Below are positions 1-6,122 of a stretch of DNA of 7,251 bases, in pieces. The position numbers and the translations under genes were made by a program. Position 1 is the stretch's first letter. Each line of letters opens with the position of its first letter. The stretch comes from Roseivirga sp. UBA6061. Its GTDB lineage: Bacteria > Bacteroidota > Bacteroidia > Cytophagales > Cyclobacteriaceae. Location: positions 1 through 7,251 of the forward strand of contig DIYF01000151.1 in the NCBI GenBank assembly GCA_002427745.1. The letters are read 5' to 3'. The notes under the pieces were generated by a model, which saw only the letters and a program-made list of their open reading frames with translations, had not been told where the DNA came from and did not search any database.

Positions 1-291
1 GTCACCAGTGCCAATTTTCAGGGAGGCAACCTTACTGCCATTTTCGGAGGGTCTAATATCGACCTTACTTCCAGTGAGCTGGCCGAGGGCGAAAATGTAA
101 TTGATGTATTCTATATGTTCGGTGGCTCTAAGATCAGGGTACCCCAGGACTGGAACGTACACCTCAATGTAACGGGGATCTTCGGTGCTATGACTGACAA
201 GCGTACCCTTGTAGACCCCGATAAATACGCAACTAAGACATTATATATAAAAGGGCTCGCCTTGTTTGGCGGGGCCGAGCTTACTAACTGA
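1..291 (+). CDS. C-terminal part of a LiaF-like (cell wall-active antibiotics response type) membrane protein, 5' end outside window
   Basis: The open frame runs from the first base to a TGA at 289-291 and gives 96 residues with no start codon needed, so the gene is cut by the window edge. The visible part shows the repeating glycine-rich beta pattern of the LiaF C-terminal domain: AIFGGSNIDL, then VFYMFGGSKIRVPQDWNV, then VTGIFGAMTDKR, ending in LYIKGLALFGGAELTN. In Firmicutes LiaF modulates the LiaRS envelope-stress two-component system. In Bacteroidota, proteins with this domain usually carry N-terminal membrane helices (DUF5668-like) and their role is not established. The missing N-terminal part would decide whether helices are present. 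The next gene starts 8 bases after the stop, which suggests cotranscription. The family call rests on remembered motif pattern and is fairly secure for the domain, weak for function. Confidence 0.75.
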   Translation, partial: VTSANFQGGNLTAIFGGSNIDLTSSELAEGENVIDVFYMFGGSKIRVPQDWNVHLNVTGIFGAMTDKRTLVDPDKYATKTLYIKGLALFGGAELTN

Positions 292-299
292 CCAGTAAC

Positions 300-1985
300 A
301 TGAAAAAGTACCTGTCTCTCGCTTTACTGTTTTGTACTACCATCTGTTTTGCCCAGGATCGCATTACCGGCAAAACCTGGGCTACACGCTCAGAAGTAAT
401 CGCGCAAAATGGCATGGCAGCCACCAGTCAGCCCCTTGCTACGCAGGTGGCCCTGGATATACTGAAAAAAGGAGGAAACGCTATTGACGCTGCCATAGCC
501 GCCAATGCCGTACTGGGGCTGGTTGAACCTACGGGTAACGGTATAGGAGGTGATCTCTTTGCCATCATCTGGGATGCCAAAACAGAGAAGCTTTATGGCC
601 TGAATGCCAGTGGCCGGTCTCCCTACGACCTGAAACTAAAGTATTTTAAGAAAAACGGTCTTACCAGAATACCTTCATACGGACCACTTCCCGTATCCGT
701 TCCCGGGGCAGTAGACGGCTGGTTCGAAATGCACGGTAAGTTCGGCTCTATGGATATGCAGGAAATTCTGCAGCCTGCCATCGACTATGCCAACAATGGC
801 TTTCCTGTAAGTGAACTCATCGCCTGGTATATGAAGAAAGGCGCAGAGAACCTTCAGCGCTTTCCCGGCTTTAAAGAAGTGTATATGCCCAATGGGCGTA
901 CCCCTGCCAAGGGAGAAGTGTTCAGAAATCCAGCCCTCGCCAGTACATTAGATAAGATCGCCAGAGGCGGCAGAGATGCCTTTTACAAAGGCCCGGTAGC
1001 CAAAACCATTGCAGATTATATTCAGCAGCTGGGTGGCTTCCTTTCAGAAAAAGACCTGGCCGATCATACCTCCGACTGGATAGAACCGGTATCTGTCAAC
1101 TATCGCGGTTACGATGTATGGGAGCTACCTCCTAACGGACAGGGAATTGCTGCCCTGCAAATGCTGACTATTCTGGAAGGCTATGACCTGAAATCTATGG
1201 GATTTGGCAGTAAGGACTATATCCACACTTTCACGGAAGCCAAGAAGATTGCTTTCGAAGACAGGGCCAAATTCTATGCAGATATGGACTTCTACAAAAC
1301 ACCTGTGGATGTGCTTATCTCAGAGCAGTACGCAGCAGAAAGAAGAAAACTGATCAATCCGAACAAAGCAGGTCGCTCTTACCCGGCAGGAAAGCTCAAA
1401 GACGGAGATACTATCTATATGACCGTGGCAGACAAGGACGGCAATATGGTATCGCTTATTCAAAGCAACTATCGCGGTATGGGCTCCGGCATGACTCCTC
1501 CAGGGCTGGGCTTCATTTTACAGGACCGAGGCGAGCTCTTCTCTCTGGAAGAAGGCCATGCCAATGTATACGAGCCTCACAAAAGACCTTTTCACACCAT
1601 TATACCTGCTTTCATCACCAAAGACGGTAAACCCTGGGTTAGCTTTGGCCTTATGGGCGGAGCCACCCAACCACAGGGCCATGCGCAAATCGTGATCAAC
1701 ATGATAGACTTCGGTATGAATCTGCAGGAAGCAGGTGATGCACCGCGCATACTCCACAACGGCTCTTCCCAGCCCACCGGTGGTACGATGACCGATGGTG
1801 GTGTACTCCAGTTGGAAACGGGCATTGACTATGAGGTGATTCGCGAGCTCATTAAGATGGGACACAAAATTTCTTTCAACGTGGGTTCCTATGGAGGTTA
1901 CCAGGCCATTATGTGGGATGACGTGAACAAAGTATACTACGGTGCCTCTGAATCCCGAAAAGACGGACAAGCCGCAGGCTACTGA
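300..1985 (+). CDS. ggt: Exported gamma-glutamyltransferase-family Ntn-hydrolase (YwrD-like subfamily)
   Basis: This 561-residue protein has the usual length for gamma-glutamyltranspeptidases, which self-cleave and then hydrolyse or transfer gamma-glutamyl groups, for example from glutathione. A signal peptide is visible at residues 1-18 (MKKYLSLALLFCTTICFA, then QD), so it acts in the periplasm or outside. The large-subunit motif ATSQPLATQVALDILKKGGN is followed by NASGRSP (R106, likely the gamma-glutamate-binding Arg). The nucleophile is probably T371 in GDTIYMTVADKDGN, which predicts a 370-residue precursor large chain and a 191-residue small chain. The oxyanion region is MGGATQPQGH. Instead of the E. 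coli TTH and NNQMDD elements it has DTIY and LQDRGELFS, as in YwrD-like and acylase-like members, so true glutathione activity is uncertain. The symbol is meant at family level. The ATG at 300 is chosen because it begins the signal peptide; no Shine-Dalgarno is evident. Lies 8 bases after the LiaF-like gene. Confidence 0.93.
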   Translation: MKKYLSLALLFCTTICFAQDRITGKTWATRSEVIAQNGMAATSQPLATQVALDILKKGGNAIDAAIAANAVLGLVEPTGNGIGGDLFAIIWDAKTEKLYGLNASGRSPYDLKLKYFKKNGLTRIPSYGPLPVSVPGAVDGWFEMHGKFGSMDMQEILQPAIDYANNGFPVSELIAWYMKKGAENLQRFPGFKEVYMPNGRTPAKGEVFRNPALASTLDKIARGGRDAFYKGPVAKTIADYIQQLGGFLSEKDLADHTSDWIEPVSVNYRGYDVWELPPNGQGIAALQMLTILEGYDLKSMGFGSKDYIHTFTEAKKIAFEDRAKFYADMDFYKTPVDVLISEQYAAERRKLINPNKAGRSYPAGKLKDGDTIYMTVADKDGNMVSLIQSNYRGMGSGMTPPGLGFILQDRGELFSLEEGHANVYEPHKRPFHTIIPAFITKDGKPWVSFGLMGGATQPQGHAQIVINMIDFGMNLQEAGDAPRILHNGSSQPTGGTMTDGGVLQLETGIDYEVIRELIKMGHKISFNVGSYGGYQAIMWDDVNKVYYGASESRKDGQAAGY

Positions 1986-2307
1986 TACGCTTTATGAATG
2001 GTGAATGGTGAATTAAGAATGATGAATTGCTTACCCTCAATCCATCATTCAACATCCACCATTTTGGCATTCAGCATTTAACATCCCCTCGTAAACCATA
2101 ACGGCCAGCCCGAAGCGTCATTCCTCATTATACATTTATCATTCTATCTATCCCGATGGAAAGTCGCGATGAATGTAGTTTATGACCAATGGTAACCACT
2201 CAAATCAAATATTTGCGGCTTGAGAAAAGGTTACAGAACAAAGCCCTCATCACAACAGTCGATCGGTAGAATGCCATTATATTAATGCGCCAACTAAAAC
2301 TAATGAC
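1986..2307. other. 322-base intergenic region between the ggt-like gene and the amidohydrolase gene
   Basis: No plausible gene was found here on either strand. The left half (1996-2146) is occupied by three blocks of a degenerate 7-bp-period repeat, listed separately. The right half (about 2147-2307) should contain the promoter of the amidohydrolase gene, but I see no convincing match to the Bacteroidota TTG / TAnnTTTG promoter. A 10-bp palindrome CAAATATTTG lies at 2206-2215 and could be a weak operator or chance. No conventional GC-rich terminator hairpin with a T tract follows the ggt-like gene; the inverted repeat blocks may take that role. Confidence 0.7.
1996..2146. repeat. Degenerate heptanucleotide repeat in three blocks, the first inverted relative to the other two
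   Basis: Block A (1996-2030) is five contiguous 7-base units: GAATGGT, GAATGGT, GAATTAA, GAATGAT, GAATTGC. Block B has CAT trinucleotides beginning at 2046, 2053, 2060, 2068, 2075 and 2082, so the spacing is 7, 7, 8, 7, 7; the consensus is roughly CATTCNN, the reverse complement of block A. Block C has CAT at 2119, 2126, 2133 and 2140, with spacing exactly 7. Blocks A and B can pair: GAATGATG (2017-2024) is the exact reverse complement of CATCATTC (2043-2050), and AATGGTG (1997-2003 and 2004-2010) of CACCATT (2057-2063). The spacing is read directly from the bases; any role (transcript-end hairpin, protein binding, replication slippage product) is inference. Confidence 0.75.
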
Positions 2308-3675
2308 ATGAAGAGCTCTCTCACGTTTCTTCTCTCCGTGCTGTTTGCTACTATCTCAGGCTGCTCCGGAAATGTAGAAGAAGCAGACTTTGCCTTTACC
2401 CATGTGAATGTGATTACCATGGAAAACGAGACAGTTCTGAAAGATCAGACCGTCCTGATAAGAGATGGTAAAATTGCCAAAATAGGAGCTGCAGTTGACA
2501 TTAACATCAAAGGAGGAGCCACTGTAATTGATGGCAGAGGCAAATACCTGATACCTGGCATCTCAGAAATGCACGCCCATATTCCCGGCAATCAAAACGG
2601 AACTGAAATTGTAGAAGAGACCCTCTTTCTGTACTTGTCCAATGGCATAACCCTGATACGGGGCATGCTCGGCCAGCCCTACCACCTCACGCTGCGTGAA
2701 CAGGTAGCTAAGGGTGATGTTCTGGGACCGCGCATTTACACCTCGGGCCCGTCTATCAATGGCAATACCGTCAGAAGTGTAGAAGAAGCACAAGCCAAAG
2801 TAACTGCACAGAAAGAAGCCGGCTACGACTTCCTGAAGCTTCACCCCGGTCTGACCAGAGAAAACTTTGATGCTGTAGTGGCCACAGCTAATGAGGTGGG
2901 AATCCCCTATGCCGGTCATGTATCTACCGGTGTAGGAGTACGCAGAGCCATTGAGGCCAAATACGCCTCCATTGACCACGTAGACGGCTATGTAGAAGGG
3001 CTGGTTCCCTCCTCCATCCGTGTCAACCCCAACACCAATGGCTTCTTCGGTGTGAATTTTACCGACATCGCAGACGAGAACCTGATTCCCGAACTGGTAA
3101 ATGCCACCAAAGCGGCCGGTGTATGGATAGTACCCACGCAGGCCATGATGGAACGATGGATTGGTCCGACTCCGGCTGCGGAAATAGGTAATGACCCGGA
3201 AATGCAATACATAAATCCCCGCATCCTGAATAACTGGATTCGCACCAAAGACAATATCCTCAACAACAGCACATATGATGCAGATCAGGCCAATAAATTC
3301 AATGCTCTGCGCAGAAAGGTAATCGGTGATATGCACAAAGCCGGAGTAGGCATCCTGCTTGGGTCAGATGCACCTCAGGTGTTTAATGTACCCGGCTTTT
3401 CTATTCAGCGGGAAATGGATGCCATGTTCCGGTCAGGTATGTCTCCCTACGAGATTCTTAAGGCAGGCACCGTCAACCCTGCCATCTACTTTGGTGATGA
3501 AAACCTCTATGGTATGGTAAAGGAAGGACTCTCAGCTGACCTCATTTTACTGGAGGCCAACCCACTCGAGAATATCGCCAATATGAAAGACCCGGCTGGC
3601 GTGATGGTCCGGGGTGAGTGGCTCAGCGGGGAATTCATTGCAAAGCGTCTGGAGGTAATAGCCAACCGTTACTGA
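2308..3675 (+). CDS. Lipoprotein metal-dependent amidohydrolase (imidazolonepropionase/prolidase-like, COG1228 type)
   Basis: This 455-residue protein belongs to the amidohydrolase superfamily and hydrolyses an amide or peptide-like bond at a binuclear metal centre. A lipoprotein signal is visible: residues 1-18, then C19 in the lipobox ISGC. Ser at +2 and nearby acidic residues (EEAD) fit outer-membrane anchoring, perhaps surface display. An N-terminal beta-sandwich piece (FTHVNVITMENE, VLIRDGKIAKIG) leads to YLIPGISEMHAH. The expected ligands are all present: H89 and H91 (HAH), K177 in DFLKLHPG (probable carboxylated Lys), H204 in AGHVSTG, H224 in IDHVDGY and D354 in LLGSDAPQ. The C-terminal segment (AGTVNPAIYFG, GLSADLILLEANPL) closes the sandwich. 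The length is typical. The substrate is not readable; Xaa-Pro or N-acyl dipeptides are known for relatives, but this is only inference. The ATG at 2308 is chosen because it begins the signal peptide. It seems to be transcribed alone. Confidence 0.93.
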   Translation: MKSSLTFLLSVLFATISGCSGNVEEADFAFTHVNVITMENETVLKDQTVLIRDGKIAKIGAAVDINIKGGATVIDGRGKYLIPGISEMHAHIPGNQNGTEIVEETLFLYLSNGITLIRGMLGQPYHLTLREQVAKGDVLGPRIYTSGPSINGNTVRSVEEAQAKVTAQKEAGYDFLKLHPGLTRENFDAVVATANEVGIPYAGHVSTGVGVRRAIEAKYASIDHVDGYVEGLVPSSIRVNPNTNGFFGVNFTDIADENLIPELVNATKAAGVWIVPTQAMMERWIGPTPAAEIGNDPEMQYINPRILNNWIRTKDNILNNSTYDADQANKFNALRRKVIGDMHKAGVGILLGSDAPQVFNVPGFSIQREMDAMFRSGMSPYEILKAGTVNPAIYFGDENLYGMVKEGLSADLILLEANPLENIANMKDPAGVMVRGEWLSGEFIAKRLEVIANRY

Positions 3676-3678
3676 GCC

Positions 3679-3690
3679 GGGAATATTCCC
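3679..3690. repeat. 12-bp perfect palindrome GGGAATATTCCC just after the amidohydrolase stop
   Basis: The sequence GGGAATATTCCC is its own reverse complement and begins 4 bases after the TGA stop at 3673-3675. Without a loop it is a poor terminator and no T tract follows. It could be a binding site for a dimeric regulator, part of a transcript-end structure, or chance. Confidence 0.45.
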
Positions 3691-3699
3691 ACAAGCCAC

Positions 3700-3777
3700 C
3701 ATCATAAAACCGCGTAAACCTACGTAAAAGCACTATTACGGATTTCACGGACTAAATCAGCGCATATACGGTTTTTT
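3700..3777. repeat. Short ~10-bp iterated motif with inverted second half, ending in a T tract
   Basis: Three consecutive 10-base units are visible at 3700-3729: CATCATAAAA, CCGCGTAAAC, CTACGTAAAA. Downstream the motif recurs in the opposite orientation as TTACGGATT (from 3736), TCACGGACT (from 3745) and ATACGGTTT (from 3766). The outer arms AAAACCG (3706-3712) and CGGTTTT (3769-3775) are exact reverse complements, and the second runs into six Ts (3772-3777). A long-loop terminator for the amidohydrolase transcript is possible, but the 56-base loop makes this weak. The design, iterated units with inverted halves, resembles the heptamer array at 1996-2146 although the unit differs. Confidence 0.45.
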
Positions 3778-3805
3778 GAGTCGTTTTGGTACAATCCGAA
3801 CATGA

Positions 3806-3847
3806 AGCTTAAAACTTTTTATATATTAGGTTATAACTTTTTTCACT
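3806..3847 (+). promoter_or_regulatory. AT-rich probable promoter zone before the 131-residue protein gene
   Basis: This stretch is almost pure A/T (ACTTTTTATATATTAG, then TTATAACTTTTTT) and directly precedes the first gene of a two-gene unit whose upstream neighbour is 173 bases away. TAACTTTT at 3834-3841 matches the Bacteroidota -7 box TAnnTTTG except for the last base, but it is so near the ATG at 3849 that the transcript would be nearly leaderless, and no TTG sits at the expected -33 distance. A promoter is likely somewhere here; its exact position is not supported. Confidence 0.25.
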
Positions 3848-3848
3848 C

Positions 3849-4244
3849 ATGACCCTTAATAACACCATCACACTAAGCTCTACGGACTCTGCTCAGGCTG
3901 AGCAGGCGTTCAAATCTCTAATGCAGGAAAAAGATGTCATCACGGTCCTTGTCTTTGGCAATACCGCAGTTTCTCAGCAGGCCATTCAAAGTGCAGATGT
4001 ACGCGCGGGTTCTGCTCCCGCAGGCTTTAAACGCAAGGCCGTCTGGATGCAGAATACCAGTCAGTGGGATACACTTAAAAAGTACGTAAAGAGCGGCTCT
4101 ATTGCCGTAAGCAGTGTAGACCCGGCCAAACTTACCGCAATAGGCATTTCGCTAAGCGACAAAATCGACTCAGAAGTACCCAACACTAAAACGCCAGACT
4201 TTATAGTAATGGAGCTGGCCTTTGTTCAAGCAAGCCAGGAATAA
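3849..4244 (+). CDS. Uncharacterised 131-residue protein, first gene of a two-gene unit
   Basis: I do not recognise this protein. It has no signal peptide, membrane segment or cysteine, so it is predicted to be soluble and cytoplasmic. The sequence suggests a small alpha/beta fold: an opening strand NTITLSS, a helix with AQAEQAFKSLMQ, a hydrophobic strand DVITVLVFG, a helix VSQQAIQSAD, a basic and aromatic patch FKRKAVWMQN, a helix WDTLKKYVKSG, then SIAVSSVDPAKLTAIGISLSDKI and a final strand DFIVMELAFVQ. No catalytic motif stands out. That it is a real gene is supported by a stop only 3 bases before the next start, by codon use like its neighbours and by the AT-rich upstream region. The ATG at 3849 is the first reasonable start; the ATG at 3802 is out of frame. 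Coupling to the next gene suggests a shared process with that exported protein, perhaps as regulator or partner, which is inference. Confidence 0.8.
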   Translation: MTLNNTITLSSTDSAQAEQAFKSLMQEKDVITVLVFGNTAVSQQAIQSADVRAGSAPAGFKRKAVWMQNTSQWDTLKKYVKSGSIAVSSVDPAKLTAIGISLSDKIDSEVPNTKTPDFIVMELAFVQASQE

Positions 4245-4247
4245 ACC

Positions 4248-6029
4248 ATGAAAAAGCTTTTTACACTCCTTTTAGTGGGACTGGTATGCGTAGTGCAATC
4301 CAGGGCCCAGGTGATAACCATCAAAGAACAGAAATCAAACAACGAAAAAGTAGAAGTCAAATCACCCTACATCGTTGACATTAATGCCACCTTACAAATA
4401 GAACTCGACAAGCAGATACTACTTGATAGTCTTATCGAAATGCTGGGGCAACAGGAATACCCTGCTGAACTGTTAGACGTAATCAACAATACCGTCAGGC
4501 AGCAGCAAAAAATCATGCGGGACATCATGATGACAGGTAACCGAAAAACGAGACTGGCCTCACTGGCAAGTTTCAGGTCGGCTATGCTAGCCTTACTCAC
4601 TCCTCTGGTGCAGAATCAAAAAACACTGGAGAATACTCCCATCTATCAGGCAGCCAACACCGCGCTCGGCACCAATGACTACTCAAAACTATTTGAGGCA
4701 CTCAACAACGAGTACAAAAAGGTAAACCAGGAGTACCTGCAAAAAGTAAATCAAAGCACGGCCTATATGACCCTGGGCGCCTGGATCAACACCAGCTCGG
4801 GTCAGACTCAGATCCACCTCAACGGCTTTGATTCCCTGAAAAACGGAGAGTTCTATGAAGTGAAACGTATTATGACCAGTGTGCCACAGTCTGAAATTGA
4901 CGCCTACAATCAGGCACAAAACCTGGCAGACTCTCTGCAAACCAATGCAGATACCTTGGTACACATTATGAAAACACGCTTCCTGACCGGTGTCGGTGAT
5001 CTGGAAAGCAAAATCGACACAATCATCCAGGGAGGTGTTTCAGATTTTGAAGCCAGACTGGACAGCGTGGCCAACTCCATCAGAAGTAAGTTTTCCACTC
5101 CGGTAAATACCTTCAAACAAAACCTCAATGACTTCAAAACAGAAGCCATCAAAGTAGTAGATGAGGTAAAGGATTTTACCATAGGAGAAACCTTGATTCT
5201 TTACAATCAAACCAGAGAACTGATTACTCAGGCCGATACCCTGGAAGCTGAGGCTAAGAGGCTATACGCTATGGTAAAGACTGAAATTCAGGCCGCTCCC
5301 GGTATTGCCACAAGCCTGGCCAGCCAGCTCACTGCAGACATCTTCAGTGTAGGCAATCAGCTGGAAGCTTTAGGAAAAACCTACCTGGTAGAGCTTGAAA
5401 ACACCTTGAACATGTTTGATCAGAACAAACTCACGGAGTTTTCTGAGTCGGCAGCACAGTTTTCAGCAAGTAGCTACAAGCTGCCTTACAACAGCATTCC
5501 TTCCGAAACAGAACTTGATCTGCGATATACAGGCGAAAGAAAAGCCGGAGACGAGATCTATTTCAAGGCTCAGATCGGTCGGGATTCAGCCGGAGTACAA
5601 ACTGACAAACAAAATATCTACTGGCAGAAACTCACCATGTTCCAGGTGGGTATCCATAATTCAATCAGAGCAACTTTGATCTTTGCCAATGTAGTCAATG
5701 GCGGCTTCGCCAACTCAGACAGCGATTATCAGCTCAACCCTTCTTATAGTGTCGTTTTCAAACTCGGTACACGCAAGGGTATGTTTTATAATAAATACCT
5801 GACCCCGGGGCTGGGTCTTAACATTGCCACACTCGACTTTGACAATGACAACAAACCCGAGATAGGACTTGGCATTACCACCTCCTTCTTTCAGGATTAT
5901 GTGCAGGCAGGATATGGACGCAACATGACAACCGATGACAACTACTGGTTCTTCGGGCTAAGATTGCCACTATTCGGCTGGGCTACAGGAAGTGTAACCC
6001 TACCTCAGTCTGCAGGCGCAGGCAACTAG
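4248..6029 (+). CDS. Exported protein with long helical/coiled-coil region and C-terminal beta-rich, outer-membrane-like domain
   Basis: I cannot assign a family to this 593-residue protein. Residues 1-20 form a signal peptide (MKKLFTLLLVGLVCVVQSRA, then Q), so it leaves the cytoplasm. Residues about 45-400 read as amphipathic helices with heptad-like spacing and many Gln, Asn, Lys and Glu, for example DLESKIDTIIQGG, FEARLDSVANSIRSKF and VNTFKQNLNDFKTEAIKVV, in the manner of coiled-coil or tethering proteins. From about residue 410 the character changes to alternating beta strands with Asp/Asn turns: ELDLRYTGE, IYFKAQIGRD, SYSVVFKLGT, GLGLNIATLDF, EIGLGITTSFF, YVQAGYGRNM and YWFFGLRLPLFG. This looks like a small outer-membrane barrel or a beta-sandwich; it ends 16 residues after the last strand, not with a terminal aromatic. 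No lipobox is present. It follows the 131-residue protein gene by 3 bases, and AGGA at 4237-4240 is 7 bases before the ATG, the only Shine-Dalgarno-like start in the window. A strong terminator follows. Confidence 0.88.
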   Translation: MKKLFTLLLVGLVCVVQSRAQVITIKEQKSNNEKVEVKSPYIVDINATLQIELDKQILLDSLIEMLGQQEYPAELLDVINNTVRQQQKIMRDIMMTGNRKTRLASLASFRSAMLALLTPLVQNQKTLENTPIYQAANTALGTNDYSKLFEALNNEYKKVNQEYLQKVNQSTAYMTLGAWINTSSGQTQIHLNGFDSLKNGEFYEVKRIMTSVPQSEIDAYNQAQNLADSLQTNADTLVHIMKTRFLTGVGDLESKIDTIIQGGVSDFEARLDSVANSIRSKFSTPVNTFKQNLNDFKTEAIKVVDEVKDFTIGETLILYNQTRELITQADTLEAEAKRLYAMVKTEIQAAPGIATSLASQLTADIFSVGNQLEALGKTYLVELENTLNMFDQNKLTEFSESAAQFSASSYKLPYNSIPSETELDLRYTGERKAGDEIYFKAQIGRDSAGVQTDKQNIYWQKLTMFQVGIHNSIRATLIFANVVNGGFANSDSDYQLNPSYSVVFKLGTRKGMFYNKYLTPGLGLNIATLDFDNDNKPEIGLGITTSFFQDYVQAGYGRNMTTDDNYWFFGLRLPLFGWATGSVTLPQSAGAGN

Positions 6030-6045
6030 AAGTAATAAAAAGACC

Positions 6046-6083
6046 AAAGCCCCTGAAGCGATAAAACTCGTTTCAGGGGCTTT
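6046..6083. terminator. Bidirectional rho-independent-type terminator between convergent genes
   Basis: The arms AAAGCCCCTGAAGCGA (6046-6061) and TCGTTTCAGGGGCTTT (6068-6083) pair along 16 positions with one G-T wobble around the 6-base loop TAAAAC. On the plus strand the hairpin ends in TTTATTTGTT. On the minus strand the complement of AATAAAAAGACC gives a T-rich tail too. It lies in the 93-base gap between two stops and should end both the two-gene unit on the left and the permease transcript on the right. Confidence 0.9.
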
Positions 6084-6122
6084 ATTTGTTATAGCCCATC
6101 TAATTGGATTTTCAAGCCCCTC

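Noticed and set aside
1518..1970. 150-codon minus-strand open frame within the ggt-like gene
   Set aside because: It lies fully opposite conserved GGT-family coding sequence and its product has no family-like features; it is a shadow frame.
1996..2146. CRISPR array
   Set aside because: The units are 7 bases with no unique spacers between them, so the arrangement is a degenerate tandem repeat.
2206..2215. CAAATATTTG as a Bacteroidota -7 promoter box or operator for the amidohydrolase gene
   Set aside because: It differs from TAnnTTTG in the critical first T and has no TTG at the right distance; a 10-bp palindrome in AT-rich DNA can be chance.
2563..3336. 257-codon minus-strand open frame within the amidohydrolase gene
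   Set aside because: The plus-strand frame carries all metal ligands and a lipobox, while the minus frame has low-information composition and no recognisable domain.
3706..3777. Confident rho-independent terminator after the amidohydrolase gene
   Set aside because: The 7-bp arms are separated by 56 bases and no compact hairpin lies next to the T tract, so I kept it only as a repeat with a possible terminator role.
4367..5182. Several minus-strand open frames opposite the large exported protein gene
   Set aside because: They are short, overlap one another and have no start context; the plus frame has a signal peptide and continuous domain structure.
5416..5679. 87-codon plus-strand frame inside the large exported protein gene
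   Set aside because: It is an out-of-frame reading of sequence that encodes the helical-to-beta junction, with no features of its own.
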